This document shows positions 26,768-38,177 of a stretch of 64,000 bases of DNA, one piece after another. The position numbers and the translations under genes were made by a program. Under the pieces are notes generated by a model. It searched no databases and was not told the origin of the DNA. It saw nothing but the letters and a program-made list of their open reading frames with translations. This DNA comes from Nocardiopsis flavescens (GTDB lineage: Bacteria > Actinomycetota > Actinomycetes > Streptosporangiales > Streptosporangiaceae), in contig NZ_FQZK01000014.1 in NCBI RefSeq assembly GCF_900141985.1, positions 105,319 to 169,318 of the forward strand, read 5' to 3'. Positions within the stretch are counted from its first letter, which is position 1. Every line of letters starts with the position of its first letter.

Positions 26768-28797
26768 GTGTCTCCTCCCCCGTCAGTGCTGTTCGGTACC
26801 GGTGCCCCGTCGGTCTCCCGTGCCGACGGGCCCCCGGACAAGTGCTCGTGCACGGCCTCGGCCAGTTTGGGGCCGATGCCCGGCACCGCGGCGATCTCCT
26901 CCGCCGTGGCCGCCGCCAGCCGCTTGACCGACCCGAACTCCTTGATCAGGGCGGTGCGGCGGGCCGGACCCAGGCCGGGCAGCTCGTCCAGGGCGCTCCC
27001 GGTGAGCGCCTTGGCGCGCTTCTGGCGGTGGTAGGCGATGGCGAAGCGGTGCGCCTCGTCGCGCACCCGCTGGAGCAGGTACAGGCCCTCGCTGGTACGC
27101 GGCAGGATGACCGGGTCCTCGTCGTCGGGCAACCACACCTCCTCCAAGCGCTTGGCCAGACCGCACACGGCGATGTCGTCGATGCCCAACTCGTCCAGGG
27201 CACGGCGCGCGGCCTGGGCCTGGGGGCGCGCTCCGTCCACCACCACCAGGTTAGGGGGGTAGGCGAACTTCCCGGGTTTCGGCTCGTCGTCGATCGGGTG
27301 ACCGTCCTGTTCCGCCGCCCCGCCGCCGGTCTCCCCCATCCGGGCGACCTCCCCGTTGCGCGCGCTCTCCTCCAGGTAGCGGCGGAACCTGCGCCGGACC
27401 ACCTCGTACATGGCCGCCACGTCGTGCTGCTCGGCGCCGCCCTCGCCGCTCCCGCGCACCGAGAAGCGGCGGTACTCGGACTTGCGGGCGAGCCCGTCCT
27501 CGAACACCACCATGGACGCCACCACGTGCTCGCCCTGGAGGTTGGAGATGTCGAAGCACTCGATGCGCAGCGGCGCCTCCTCCAGCTCCAGGGCCTCCTG
27601 GAGCTCGTTGAGGGCGCGGCTGCGGGTGCTCAGGTCCCCCGCCCGGTGGGTCTTGTGCCGGGCCAGCGCCTCGCGGGCGTTCTTCTCCACGGTCTCCATC
27701 AGCGCGCGCTTGTCGCCGCGCCGGGGGACCCGCAGGTCCACCTGGGCGCCCCGGTGGTCGGCCAGCCACCCGGCGAGGGGGCCCGGATCCGCGGGTTCGT
27801 GGGAGACCAGCACCTCACGGGGCACGGCGGTGCCGGTCCCCTCGCTCTCCAGGGCGCCCTCGGCGGAGCCGTAGAGCTGGCGCAGGAACGTCGCCATGAG
27901 TTCGGCGGACCCGGCGTCGTCGACCTTGTCCACCACGTAGCCGCGCTGGCCGCGGATGCGGCCGCCGCGCACGTAGAAGATCTGCACGGCCGCCTCCAGC
28001 GGGTCCTCGGCCAGGGCGATCACGTCGCAGTCGGTGGAGTCGGGCAGCACCACCGCCTGCTTCTCCAGGGCCGCGCGCAGGGCCTCGATGTCGTCGCGCA
28101 GCCGGGCCGCGCGCTCGTACTCCATCTCCTGGGCGGCCTCCTTCATGCCGCTCTCCAGGTGGCGGATGAACCGGCCGGTGTCCCCGGCCAGGAACGAGCA
28201 GAAGTCGTCGGCCAGGGCGCGGTGGTCCGGCGGGGAGATCTTCCCGGTGCACGGTGCCGAGCACTTGCCGATGTAGCCGAGCAGGCAGGGGCGGCCGCTG
28301 GTGCGGGCGCCGCGGAACACCCCGGCCGAGCAGGTCCGCACCGGGAAGACGCGCAGCAGCAGGTCCACGGTCTCGCGGATCGCCCAGGCGTGCGAGTAGG
28401 GGCCGAAGTAGCGCACCCCCCTGCGCTTGGCCCCGCGCATGACCTGCACGCGCGGGAACTCCTCGTCGAGGGTCACCGCCAGGTAGGGGTAGCTCTTGTC
28501 GTCGCGGTACTTGACGTTGAACCGCGGGTCGTACTCCTTGATCCAGGAGTACTCCAGCTGGAGCGCCTCCACCTCGGTGCCCACGATCGTCCAGTCGACG
28601 TCGGCGGCGGTGGAGACCATCTGCTGGGTGCGCGGGTGCAGGCCCGCGAAGTCCCGGAAGTACGACGACAGGCGCGAGCGCAGGTTCTTGGCCTTGCCGA
28701 CGTAGATGACCCGTCCCGCGCCGTCCCGGAACCGGTAGACCCCCGGTGAGGTCGGGATGGAACCGGGCGCGGGACGCAGGTGAGGTGTCGCAGGCAT
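26764..28797 (-). CDS. uvrC: excinuclease ABC subunit C
   Basis: 677 residues from the ATG at 28797. Makes both incisions in nucleotide-excision repair. Domains in order: GIY-YIG nuclease (SPGVYRFRDGAGRVIYVGKAKNL split around residues 17-40), cysteine cluster CSAGVFRGARTSGRPCLLG, UVR helix (EMEYERAARLRDDI), RNase H-like domain (IECFDISNLQGEHVV, VVVDGARPQ) and C-terminal helix-hairpin-helix pair (LPGLGPARRTAL, VPGIGPKLA). Heads the uvrC-rapZ-yvcK operon. Confidence 0.97.
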   Translation of the reverse strand: MPATPHLRPAPGSIPTSPGVYRFRDGAGRVIYVGKAKNLRSRLSSYFRDFAGLHPRTQQMVSTAADVDWTIVGTEVEALQLEYSWIKEYDPRFNVKYRDDKSYPYLAVTLDEEFPRVQVMRGAKRRGVRYFGPYSHAWAIRETVDLLLRVFPVRTCSAGVFRGARTSGRPCLLGYIGKCSAPCTGKISPPDHRALADDFCSFLAGDTGRFIRHLESGMKEAAQEMEYERAARLRDDIEALRAALEKQAVVLPDSTDCDVIALAEDPLEAAVQIFYVRGGRIRGQRGYVVDKVDDAGSAELMATFLRQLYGSAEGALESEGTGTAVPREVLVSHEPADPGPLAGWLADHRGAQVDLRVPRRGDKRALMETVEKNAREALARHKTHRAGDLSTRSRALNELQEALELEEAPLRIECFDISNLQGEHVVASMVVFEDGLARKSEYRRFSVRGSGEGGAEQHDVAAMYEVVRRRFRRYLEESARNGEVARMGETGGGAAEQDGHPIDDEPKPGKFAYPPNLVVVDGARPQAQAARRALDELGIDDIAVCGLAKRLEEVWLPDDEDPVILPRTSEGLYLLQRVRDEAHRFAIAYHRQKRAKALTGSALDELPGLGPARRTALIKEFGSVKRLAAATAEEIAAVPGIGPKLAEAVHEHLSGGPSARETDGAPVPNSTDGGGDT

Positions 28798-28883
28798 ACC
28801 CCCATTCTGGTGGCTGCCGGTGACATCCGGCCACTCGTGCCCCGGCTCACCGCGACCGGTGGCCGGACGCACCCGCCCAGGAC

Positions 28884-28916
28884 CACGATCGGGTCGCCCG
28901 AACGTCACGATCGGGT
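28884..28916 (+). promoter_or_regulatory. 22-base-spaced direct repeats upstream of mscS
   Basis: CACGATCGGGT occurs at 28884-28894 and again at 28906-28916, starts 22 bases apart (two helical turns). A -10-like TAGGTT lies at 28929-28934, so the repeats cover the -35 region of the mechanosensitive-channel promoter; uvrC reads away on the other side. Candidate activator or repressor site. Confidence 0.45.
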
Positions 28917-28984
28917 ATCCGGATGCTCTAGGTTGGGCGGGTACACGACCCTTTCCGACATGAACGACAAGGGGGCCTTGCGCC

Positions 28985-30121
28985 GTGGACCTCGACGAAT
29001 ATTGGGCCTGGATCGTCCTCGGCATCGCCGTGGCCATCTCCGTGGCCCTGGTGTTCGCCGCGCGCTGGGTGCTCAAGCACAAGCTCGCCAAGGTATGGAG
29101 CATCGCCGACTACCTGGTGGTGAGGACCCGGTACTCCGGATACGCCGCCGGCGCGGTGGTGGGCGCCAACCTGGGGCTGCCCAGCGTCTCCGACGTGGGC
29201 TGGGCCACCTTCGGCACGCTCCGGCACGCGATGGTCATCCTGATGATCGCCTCGCTGACCGCCCTGGGCATCAGCCTCGCCCACGCCGTCACCGACACCA
29301 TCCTGGCCCGGCTGTCCCACGCCAACGGCGACGCCGACCGCAAGGCCCGCCGCCTCCAGACGCAGATGCGGCTGCTGCGCCGGGTCGTCACCTCCGTCAT
29401 CGTGGTCGTGGCGATCTCCGCGATCCTGTTCACCTTCCCGCAGGTACAGGCGCTGGGCGCGGGGCTGCTGGCCTCGGCCGGCATCATCGGCATCGTCGCC
29501 GGTGTGGCCGCGCAGTCCACCCTGGGCAACCTGTTCGCCGGCCTGCAGCTGGCGTTCAGCGACGCCCTGCGCATCGGCGACGTCGTCGTGGTCGAGGGCG
29601 AGTGGGGCCGGGTCGAGGAGCTGACCCTGGTCAACGTCACCATCAAGATCTGGGACGAGCGCCGCCTGGTGGTGCCGGTCGCGAACTTCACCACGACCAG
29701 CTTCGAGAACTGGACCAAGCACGGCACGGCGATCACCGCCAAGGTGATGATGCCGCTGGACTGGGAGGTCCCGATCGCCGAGCTGCGCGAGGAGGCGGGG
29801 CGCCTCATCACCTCCAGTGACAACTGGGACGGGCGCAGCTGGTCCTGCCAGGTGGTGGACATCACCGAGAACGGCGAGGTGATGGTGCGCGTCGTGGCCA
29901 CCGCCGCCGACACCGGCGCCCAGTGGAACATCGCCTGCGAGATCCGCGAGCACCTCATCGGCTGGCTGGTCGAGCACTACCCGCAGTCGCTGCCGCGCAA
30001 CCGCACCGAGGTGGTGGCCGCCGAGGAGGAGTTCGTCCGCGCCGCGGCCGCCTCGGCGGCGCTGCGGCGCTCGGAGCGCAACGGCTCCGGCGACCGCGAG
30101 GACGCCGTCGAGGACGCCTGA
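28985..30121 (+). CDS. MscS-family small-conductance mechanosensitive channel
   Basis: 378 residues from a GTG with AAGGGGG nine bases upstream. N-terminal hydrophobic segments (about residues 8-28, 70-100, 130-150) are followed by the pore helix region (LLASAGIIGIVAGVAAQSTL, about 160-179) and the MscS beta domain (GDVVVVEGEWGRVEEL, VPVANFTT). Such channels open under membrane tension to release solutes. Alone between uvrC and a Rieske gene. Confidence 0.92.
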   Translation: MDLDEYWAWIVLGIAVAISVALVFAARWVLKHKLAKVWSIADYLVVRTRYSGYAAGAVVGANLGLPSVSDVGWATFGTLRHAMVILMIASLTALGISLAHAVTDTILARLSHANGDADRKARRLQTQMRLLRRVVTSVIVVVAISAILFTFPQVQALGAGLLASAGIIGIVAGVAAQSTLGNLFAGLQLAFSDALRIGDVVVVEGEWGRVEELTLVNVTIKIWDERRLVVPVANFTTTSFENWTKHGTAITAKVMMPLDWEVPIAELREEAGRLITSSDNWDGRSWSCQVVDITENGEVMVRVVATAADTGAQWNIACEIREHLIGWLVEHYPQSLPRNRTEVVAAEEEFVRAAAASAALRRSERNGSGDREDAVEDA

Positions 30122-30137
30122 GCCCCCTGTACAGCCG

Positions 30138-30170
30138 AACGCCCCGGGACCGCGACGGTCCCGGGGCGTT
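30138..30170. terminator. hairpin between mscS and Rieske genes
   Basis: A perfect 15-base stem (30138-30152 with 30156-30170) and a 3-base loop between convergent genes. Confidence 0.8.
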
Positions 30171-30183
30171 CGCGCGCACGGGG

Positions 30184-30612
30184 TCAGTCGAGGATGATGT
30201 CGGTGCCCTCCACCGTGAGCGTGAACTCCTCCAGCGCCTCCTGCGCCGGGCCGGTGACGACCTCGCCGGTGGTGTAGTCGAACTCGCTGCCGTGGCACAG
30301 GCAGCGGATGACCCCGTCCCCCACCTCCTGGACGGTGCAGCCGCCGTGGGTGCAGGAGGCGGCGAAGGCCCGGTAGTCACCGCTCTCGGGCTGGGTGACG
30401 ACCAGCTTGCTGTGGCTGAAGACGGTCCCGCCGCCCTCGGGGACGTCGGTGGTCTGGCCGACCACCTGGCCCCGCCGGACGTCCTGCGGCTTGGGGGGCT
30501 CCCCGCCGCAGGCGCTCACCGCGGTGACGGCTCCGGCGGCGGCGACCGCCCCGGCCGTCCCGAACAGGCGGCGCCTGCTCACCCCGCACCCGCACGTCTT
30601 CTCGACCGCCAC
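30184..30612 (-). CDS. Tat-exported Rieske [2Fe-2S] protein, probable lipoprotein
   Basis: 142 residues from the GTG at 30612 with GAGGAG nine bases upstream. Signal region: SRRRLFGTAGAVAAAG has twin arginines, ending in VSAC, which fits a lipoprotein cleavage site. The Rieske motifs are CTHGGC and CLCHGSEFD, with His and Cys ligands for the cluster. Likely a membrane-anchored extracytoplasmic electron carrier. No partner oxidase or reductase gene is adjacent. Similar short Rieske proteins are common in actinobacteria with unknown partners. Confidence 0.9.
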   Translation of the reverse strand: MAVEKTCGCGVSRRRLFGTAGAVAAAGAVTAVSACGGEPPKPQDVRRGQVVGQTTDVPEGGGTVFSHSKLVVTQPESGDYRAFAASCTHGGCTVQEVGDGVIRCLCHGSEFDYTTGEVVTGPAQEALEEFTLTVEGTDIILD

Positions 30613-30799
30613 GACCCAACGCTCCTCACCAGCACGTCCAAACCTACGACGCACTGTAGTAGGCGCCGTGGAGTGCTTCGATCCGGGTCCGCCCGAAGCC
30701 GCCGCCGACGGCTGGCGCCGGGCGCCCGGCCGGCCCGGCGCCGCGAACGCGGGCCGGGACGCGGAAACGGGCCGGCCATGAGGGGCCGTACACGGCGGC

Positions 30800-30833
30800 G
30801 GCCCGCCCCGGGGAACAGGCCCGGGGGCGGGCC
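30800..30833 (-). terminator. uvrA terminator
   Basis: GGCCCGCCCC (30800-30809) and GGGGCGGGCC (30824-30833) form a 10-base stem shortly after the uvrA stop. Confidence 0.65.
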
Positions 30834-30852
30834 GGCCGCGCGCGGTCGCGGC

Positions 30853-33687
<2,835 letters not shown>

Positions 33688-33933
33688 CGAGTGAGACATC
33701 CTTCGGCTGTGGCGCACAGGGCACAGGCCGGGCGTCGGCCTGCCCGTGTGTGGTTCGTGGTGCGGCGGTCGAGACTCCCGGACGACCGCCCCGGCCCCGG
33801 ATCCGGGCCGCTGAAGGGGGTGGGGGAGGGCCGTGGGCCCACCCCGTCCGTCAAGCCTAACGACCTCCGCCGACGGTTTCTTCCGCAACGGAGAAGTGCC
33901 GCGCCCTGACACTCCGGCGCCGACACGGGACCC

Positions 33934-33956
33934 ACTATAGACGAACGCGTGTTCGA
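33934..33956 (-). promoter_or_regulatory. LexA (SOS) box and -10 element of uvrA
   Basis: CGAACGCGTGTTCGA (33942-33956 read on the plus strand as a palindrome) matches the actinobacterial/Gram-positive SOS box CGAACnnnnGTTCG. On the minus strand TATAGT (complement of 33934-33939) follows, so LexA would cover the -35 region of a promoter about 245 bases upstream of the uvrA ATG. Confidence 0.75.
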
Positions 33957-33995
33957 TGGCAGGGTTTTCGCCGGACCTCCCGGGAGAACAAAGGA

Positions 33996-34032
33996 TCCGG
34001 GGGCGGCCCCGGCGTGCGGGGCCGCCCCCGGA
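33996..34032 (-). terminator. terC terminator
   Basis: A perfect 15-base stem (33996-34010 with 34018-34032) and 7-base loop just after the terC stop, followed on the minus strand by a TTTGTT stretch. It insulates terC from the uvrA promoter. Confidence 0.8.
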
Positions 34033-34054
34033 CGGGAGCACTCGGAGGGAGGGG

Positions 34055-35083
34055 CTAGGAGCGGTCGCCCGCGTTGTCCCTCTCGCCCTCCTCCTCCACG
34101 GCGGGGGGCTCGTTGCGCTTGTCCGCCGCCGACTTGACGAGGCTGCCGACGATGGTGACCGCCATGACCCCGAGGATCACGGTCAGCGAGACGCCGGTGC
34201 TGATCTCGAAGACGTGGATGCCGTTCTCGTGCAGCGCGTGCAGGATCATCTTCACGCCGATGAACACCATGATGGCCGACAGGCCCCAGCTGATGTAGGC
34301 CAGGCGGTCCATCAGGCCGGCCAGCAGGAAGTACAGCTGGCGCAGGCCCAGCAGGGCGAAGGCGTTGGCGGTGAAGACGATGTAGGCGTCCTGGGTGAGG
34401 CCGAAGATCGCCGGGATCGAGTCGACCGCGAACACCAGGTCGATGACGCCGATGGCCAGGATGACCAGCAGCATCGGGGTGATGTGGCGCCGGCCCTCGA
34501 TCTTCACCGTCAGGTGCGAGCCGTGGTAGTCCTGGGTGACCGGCCAGAACCGCTTGACCAGGCGCACGACCGGCGTCTGGGTGAAGTCCTTCTGCTCCTC
34601 GTCGCCCTTCACGTGGTCCCGGACGATCTTGTAGCCGGTGTAGATGAGGAAGGCGCCGAACAGGTAGAAGACCTCGCTCCAGGCGTTGATGACCTGGGCG
34701 CCGAGGACGATGAAGATACCGCGCATGATCAGCGCGATGACGATGCCGACGAGCAGCACCTCGTGCTGGTACTTCTTGGGCACCGCGAAGGAGCCCATCA
34801 GCAGGTAGAACACGAAGAGGTTGTCGACGCTCAGGCTCTTCTCGGTGACGAACCCGGCGAAGTACTCGGCACCGGCGGTCGCGCCGCCGTAGTACCAGAC
34901 GCCGAAGCCGAAGAGGATGGCGATGCCGATGTAGAAGGCGGCCCACCAGGCCGCCTGCTTGACCCCGAACTCCTGGGGGCCCTTCTTCTTGCTCCACGGG
35001 TGGTCCACGATCGCCAGGTCGATGACCAGGATCGCGATCATGGCGCCGATCGTGGCGGCCCAGACCCACAAGGGTACGTTCAC
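34055..35083 (-). CDS. TerC-family integral membrane protein
   Basis: 342 residues from a GTG with GGAGGAG nine bases upstream. About nine hydrophobic segments with buried acidic residues; EKSLSVDNLFVF, LIMRGIFI and VDLVFAVDSIPA-type stretches (VIDLVFAVDSIPAIFGLT split) are family marks. TerC/Alx proteins are linked to manganese export and metallation of exported proteins, as well as tellurium resistance. Its leader contains a yybP-ykoY (Mn2+) riboswitch, which supports a manganese role. Confidence 0.92.
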   Translation of the reverse strand: MNVPLWVWAATIGAMIAILVIDLAIVDHPWSKKKGPQEFGVKQAAWWAAFYIGIAILFGFGVWYYGGATAGAEYFAGFVTEKSLSVDNLFVFYLLMGSFAVPKKYQHEVLLVGIVIALIMRGIFIVLGAQVINAWSEVFYLFGAFLIYTGYKIVRDHVKGDEEQKDFTQTPVVRLVKRFWPVTQDYHGSHLTVKIEGRRHITPMLLVILAIGVIDLVFAVDSIPAIFGLTQDAYIVFTANAFALLGLRQLYFLLAGLMDRLAYISWGLSAIMVFIGVKMILHALHENGIHVFEISTGVSLTVILGVMAVTIVGSLVKSAADKRNEPPAVEEEGERDNAGDRS

Positions 35084-35138
35084 TGTCGTCTACTCCTCCG
35101 GTCAGTGCGCGCGGGCTGTTTGCACGCACGTCGAACTG

Positions 35139-35248
35139 CCGGAGGTCTCTCCCGCTCGAACCCCGAAGGGTGCGAACCGACGGTACCGGGAACACGCCCT
35201 TGTGTTCCGTGATGACGGCGCCGCCGCGACAGGGATACTCCCCTCACA
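35139..35248 (-). ncRNA. yybP-ykoY (Mn2+) riboswitch leader of terC
   Basis: On the minus strand the leader has the hallmark 5' element GGGGAGTA (complement of 35236-35243) and, about 90 bases on, the 3' element GAGACC (complement of 35144-35149), with GAGG and CCTC able to close the base helix. These are the conserved parts of the yybP-ykoY class, which senses Mn2+ and often precedes terC-like genes. CCTCCGG (complement of 35139-35145) can also pair perfectly with CCGGAGG of the terC ribosome-binding site (complement of 35095-35101), an anti-Shine-Dalgarno. Mn2+ would favour the aptamer and free the site. The pairing is by eye. Confidence 0.75.
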
Positions 35249-35465
35249 TGCCAGGCAAGGATACCGGCCGCACGATGTGACCGCGCACGCCCTGCCTGTG
35301 ACCACGATGCCACACCGCGCCCTCTCCGTAGAAGTGGCGCGGAGGATGAATTCGAGCGACCCCGGGGACACATCATCCGCTCCCTGGAGATACTGGACGG
35401 ACGAACCGGGACCCCAGGGACACAAGGTGCGAGGCGCCGGCGGTATTCCCGCCCCCCGGCGCGCC
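35249..35465. terminator. gene-free stretch with terminator of the GT4 operon
   Basis: No gene is seen. AGGCGC (from 35432) and GCGCCT (from 35461) with flanking GGTG and CACC form a stem that overlaps the end of the glycosyltransferase gene and probably terminates that operon. The terC promoter should lie within this stretch; no clear hexamers were found. Confidence 0.4.
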
Positions 35466-36548
35466 TCACCGGCCCAGCACGGATTTGTACACGTCGCAGG
35501 CCGCCGCCACCGCGTCCTCCTCGCCCGGCAGCGACCGCGCCGCCGCCCTGGACCGCTCCCGCAGGTCCGCGGCGAGCCCCGGGTCGTCCAGCACCCGCCC
35601 CACCGCCGCCGCGAACGCCGCCGGGTCGCCGGGCGGCACCATGAGCACCGTCCCCGCGTACAGGTCGGGGATGCCGCCGACCCGGGTGGCCACCACCGGC
35701 AGCCCGGCCCGCAGCGCCTCCATGATCACCAGCGAGGGCCCCTCCCACTGGCTGGTCAGGCAGAACACGTCCGCGGCCGCCAGGAGGTCGGCCACGTCGG
35801 CGCGGTGCCCGAGCATGCGCACGTCGGCCCCCAGCTCCGCCGCGGTGTCGTGCAGGGTCCCCCACAGCGGCCCGTCCCCCGCGATGGCCACGACCGGCTC
35901 CGGACGCCGGTCGGCGATCCGCGGGGCCGCCGCCAGCAGCATGTCCAGGCCCTTCTGCTCGGCCAGCCGGGCGATGGTCAGCAGCAGCGGCCGCTCGGGC
36001 AGCACCGCCAGGTCCGAGCGGGTCGCCTCGCGCCCCTTGACCGGCGGCCCCGTGTCGGGGGCGGCCACCACGGCGTGGCGGGCGTCGCGGGCGCCCGCCC
36101 GCTCCAGCCGCCGCACCAGGTCGCCCGATACCCCCAGCACCACGTCGGCGCGCAGCGCGACGATCCTCTCCAGCACCGGGTAGGCCGCCGCCCTCGGGCC
36201 GCCCACCGGGGGCGGCGCGTTGTGCGCGGTCACCACCAGCGGCCGCACCCCGGCCAGCGCGCACAGCGCCCCGGCCCGCATCCCGTGCGCGTGCACCACG
36301 TCCGCCCCCCGGAGCACCGAGCGCAGCCGCAGCACCGTCGCCGGGTCCGCGGCCGAGGGCGCCGCCCCGATCCGCACCGGCGCGTAGCGCATCCCGGCGT
36401 CCGTGAAGCCGAACTCCCTCTCGGCCGAGGCCGGGCCGACCACGGCTACCCGGTACCCCCGGCGCACCAGCCCCTCGCCCAGGGACAGCACGTGCCTGCC
36501 CGCCCCACCGGTACTGGTCCCCAGCACCAACGCGATCCTGCCGTTCAC
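35466..36548 (-). CDS. GT4-family glycosyltransferase
   Basis: 360 residues from the GTG at 36548, which overlaps the flippase stop by four bases (GTGA). GT-B fold: N-terminal LGTSTGGAGRHVLSLGEGLVRRG, and C-terminal donor-binding region LTIARLAEQKG, GDGPLW, and EGPSLVIMEALRAGLPVVATRVGG with the E-x7-E type retaining signature. Probably transfers a nucleotide-activated sugar to a lipid or envelope acceptor; the adjacent flippase and MraY-like protein suggest a cell-surface glycan. Confidence 0.9.
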   Translation of the reverse strand: MNGRIALVLGTSTGGAGRHVLSLGEGLVRRGYRVAVVGPASAEREFGFTDAGMRYAPVRIGAAPSAADPATVLRLRSVLRGADVVHAHGMRAGALCALAGVRPLVVTAHNAPPPVGGPRAAAYPVLERIVALRADVVLGVSGDLVRRLERAGARDARHAVVAAPDTGPPVKGREATRSDLAVLPERPLLLTIARLAEQKGLDMLLAAAPRIADRRPEPVVAIAGDGPLWGTLHDTAAELGADVRMLGHRADVADLLAAADVFCLTSQWEGPSLVIMEALRAGLPVVATRVGGIPDLYAGTVLMVPPGDPAAFAAAVGRVLDDPGLAADLRERSRAAARSLPGEEDAVAAACDVYKSVLGR

Positions 36549-38167
36549 CGGCTCCCCCTCCTGCGTTCGAACACGCTCCGGACCCGATCCAGGGCCGCCC
36601 GTGCCGCCGACCGGTCGACCGCGGCGGCCACCAGGGCGAACACCACCACCGCCAGGGCGCCCGACACCAGGGCCGCCCCCACCGAGGGCCACACCCCGCC
36701 GCCCGCCAGCGCCCCGGCCACCGGGCGGCCCGCCGCCCATCCCAGCACACCGCCCGCCGCGACCGCCGCGGCCGTGCGCCCCGCCCCGGCCAGCGCCGGC
36801 GCGCCGTGCACCCTGCGCACGGCCGCCGCGCACGCCAGCGCCGCACAGGTCAGCCCCAGCGTCGTCGACCAGCCCAGCGCCGCGATCGCCCACCCCCGGG
36901 GCACCAGCGCGACCGACACCACCGAGCCCGCCATCACCAGCAGCCAGCCCGCGGTCTGGGCCGCGGCGGCGGGCCTGCCGTGGTGGGAGGCGTAGAGCGC
37001 CCGGCTGTACAGCGCCACCAGGCCGAACCCCACCACACCCGGGGCGTAGGCCGCCAGGGCGCGCGCCAGCGCCGCGGGATCCTGACGGGCGAACACCTCC
37101 GCCACCGGCAGCGCCGCCGCCGCCAGCGCGGTGCCCACCGCGGCGGTCAGCACCGCCGCCGCCCGGGCGGGTCCCGCCACCAGCTCCGCGTACGCGCCCC
37201 GGTCGCGGTCGGCGTGCGCCACCGCCAGGGCGGTGAACGCGCTGGTCGCGATCGGCACCGCGATCACCCCGTAGGGCAGGGTGAACAGGGCCCACGCGTA
37301 GGAGTACAGCACCGACGCACCCGCGCCGCCACCCCTGTTGGCCAGGGCGACCGACAGGAGCAGGCAGGCCTGCATCGCGATCAGGGGCACCAGGGAGGCC
37401 GCCGCCAGCGACCGCACCCGCCGCCCGACCCCGGGCGGGAAGGCCAGCCGCGGGCGCCAGCGCAGCCCCAGCCGTACCGCGGGCCCCAGCACCGTCAGGA
37501 ACAGGGCGAGCACCCCGGCCGTGGTGCCCAGCGACAGCACCAGCTCGGCCCCCGCCGAGAGCCCGTCCGGGTCGTCGCGGTGGGCGCCGCCCAGCGGCAC
37601 GAACAGCAGGTAGGAGCAGATCACCACCACGCTCGACACCAGCGGCGCCACCGCCGGGGACAGGTACGCACGGTGGGACTGCAGCACCCCGTACAGCACC
37701 GCCGCCAGCCCGTAGAACACCACCTGCGGGGCGAACACCAGGAGCATCCGCACCGACAGCTCCGCGAGCGCCCGGGGGTCGCAGCCCGCGCCCGGGCCCA
37801 GCATCAGCGCCATCAGGTGGGGGGCGGCCAGCGCGATCAGCCCGGCCAGCGGCACCGACAGCAGCAGCACCCAGGTGAGCAGCGCCGAGGCGGTGCGCTC
37901 CACGCCCTCCCGCTCGCCCCGCTCCGCGGCGGCGGCCAGCACCGGCACCACCACCGCGGTCAGCGCCCCGCCGATGACGATCTCGAACAGTACCGCGGGC
38001 AGCTGGTTGGCGGTGATGTAGGCGGTGCCCAGGCAGGTGTCCCCCACCGTCTGGGAGAAGACCACCGTGCGCCCGAACCCGGCCACCCGGGCGCCCACGG
38101 TGACCACGGCGATGAGCAGCGCGGCCCGGCCGACCCCGTGTGTCACCCCGGCGGCGATACGGGACAC
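36545..38167 (-). CDS. MurJ/MVF-family lipid flippase-like protein
   Basis: 540 residues, about 14 hydrophobic segments, and MVF-type sequence (AYITANQLPAVLFEIVIGGAL, FAPQVVFYGLAAVLYGVLQSH in the first half). GTG start at 38167, 10 bases after the MraY-like stop. MurJ flips lipid II. This may be an additional paralogue serving another lipid-linked glycan, since it sits with a GT4 and a MraY/WecA-like gene rather than in the usual murJ neighbourhood. Confidence 0.88.
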   Translation of the reverse strand: MSRIAAGVTHGVGRAALLIAVVTVGARVAGFGRTVVFSQTVGDTCLGTAYITANQLPAVLFEIVIGGALTAVVVPVLAAAAERGEREGVERTASALLTWVLLLSVPLAGLIALAAPHLMALMLGPGAGCDPRALAELSVRMLLVFAPQVVFYGLAAVLYGVLQSHRAYLSPAVAPLVSSVVVICSYLLFVPLGGAHRDDPDGLSAGAELVLSLGTTAGVLALFLTVLGPAVRLGLRWRPRLAFPPGVGRRVRSLAAASLVPLIAMQACLLLSVALANRGGGAGASVLYSYAWALFTLPYGVIAVPIATSAFTALAVAHADRDRGAYAELVAGPARAAAVLTAAVGTALAAAALPVAEVFARQDPAALARALAAYAPGVVGFGLVALYSRALYASHHGRPAAAAQTAGWLLVMAGSVVSVALVPRGWAIAALGWSTTLGLTCAALACAAAVRRVHGAPALAGAGRTAAAVAAGGVLGWAAGRPVAGALAGGGVWPSVGAALVSGALAVVVFALVAAAVDRSAARAALDRVRSVFERRRGSR

Positions 38168-38177
38168 CCCGGGCCCC

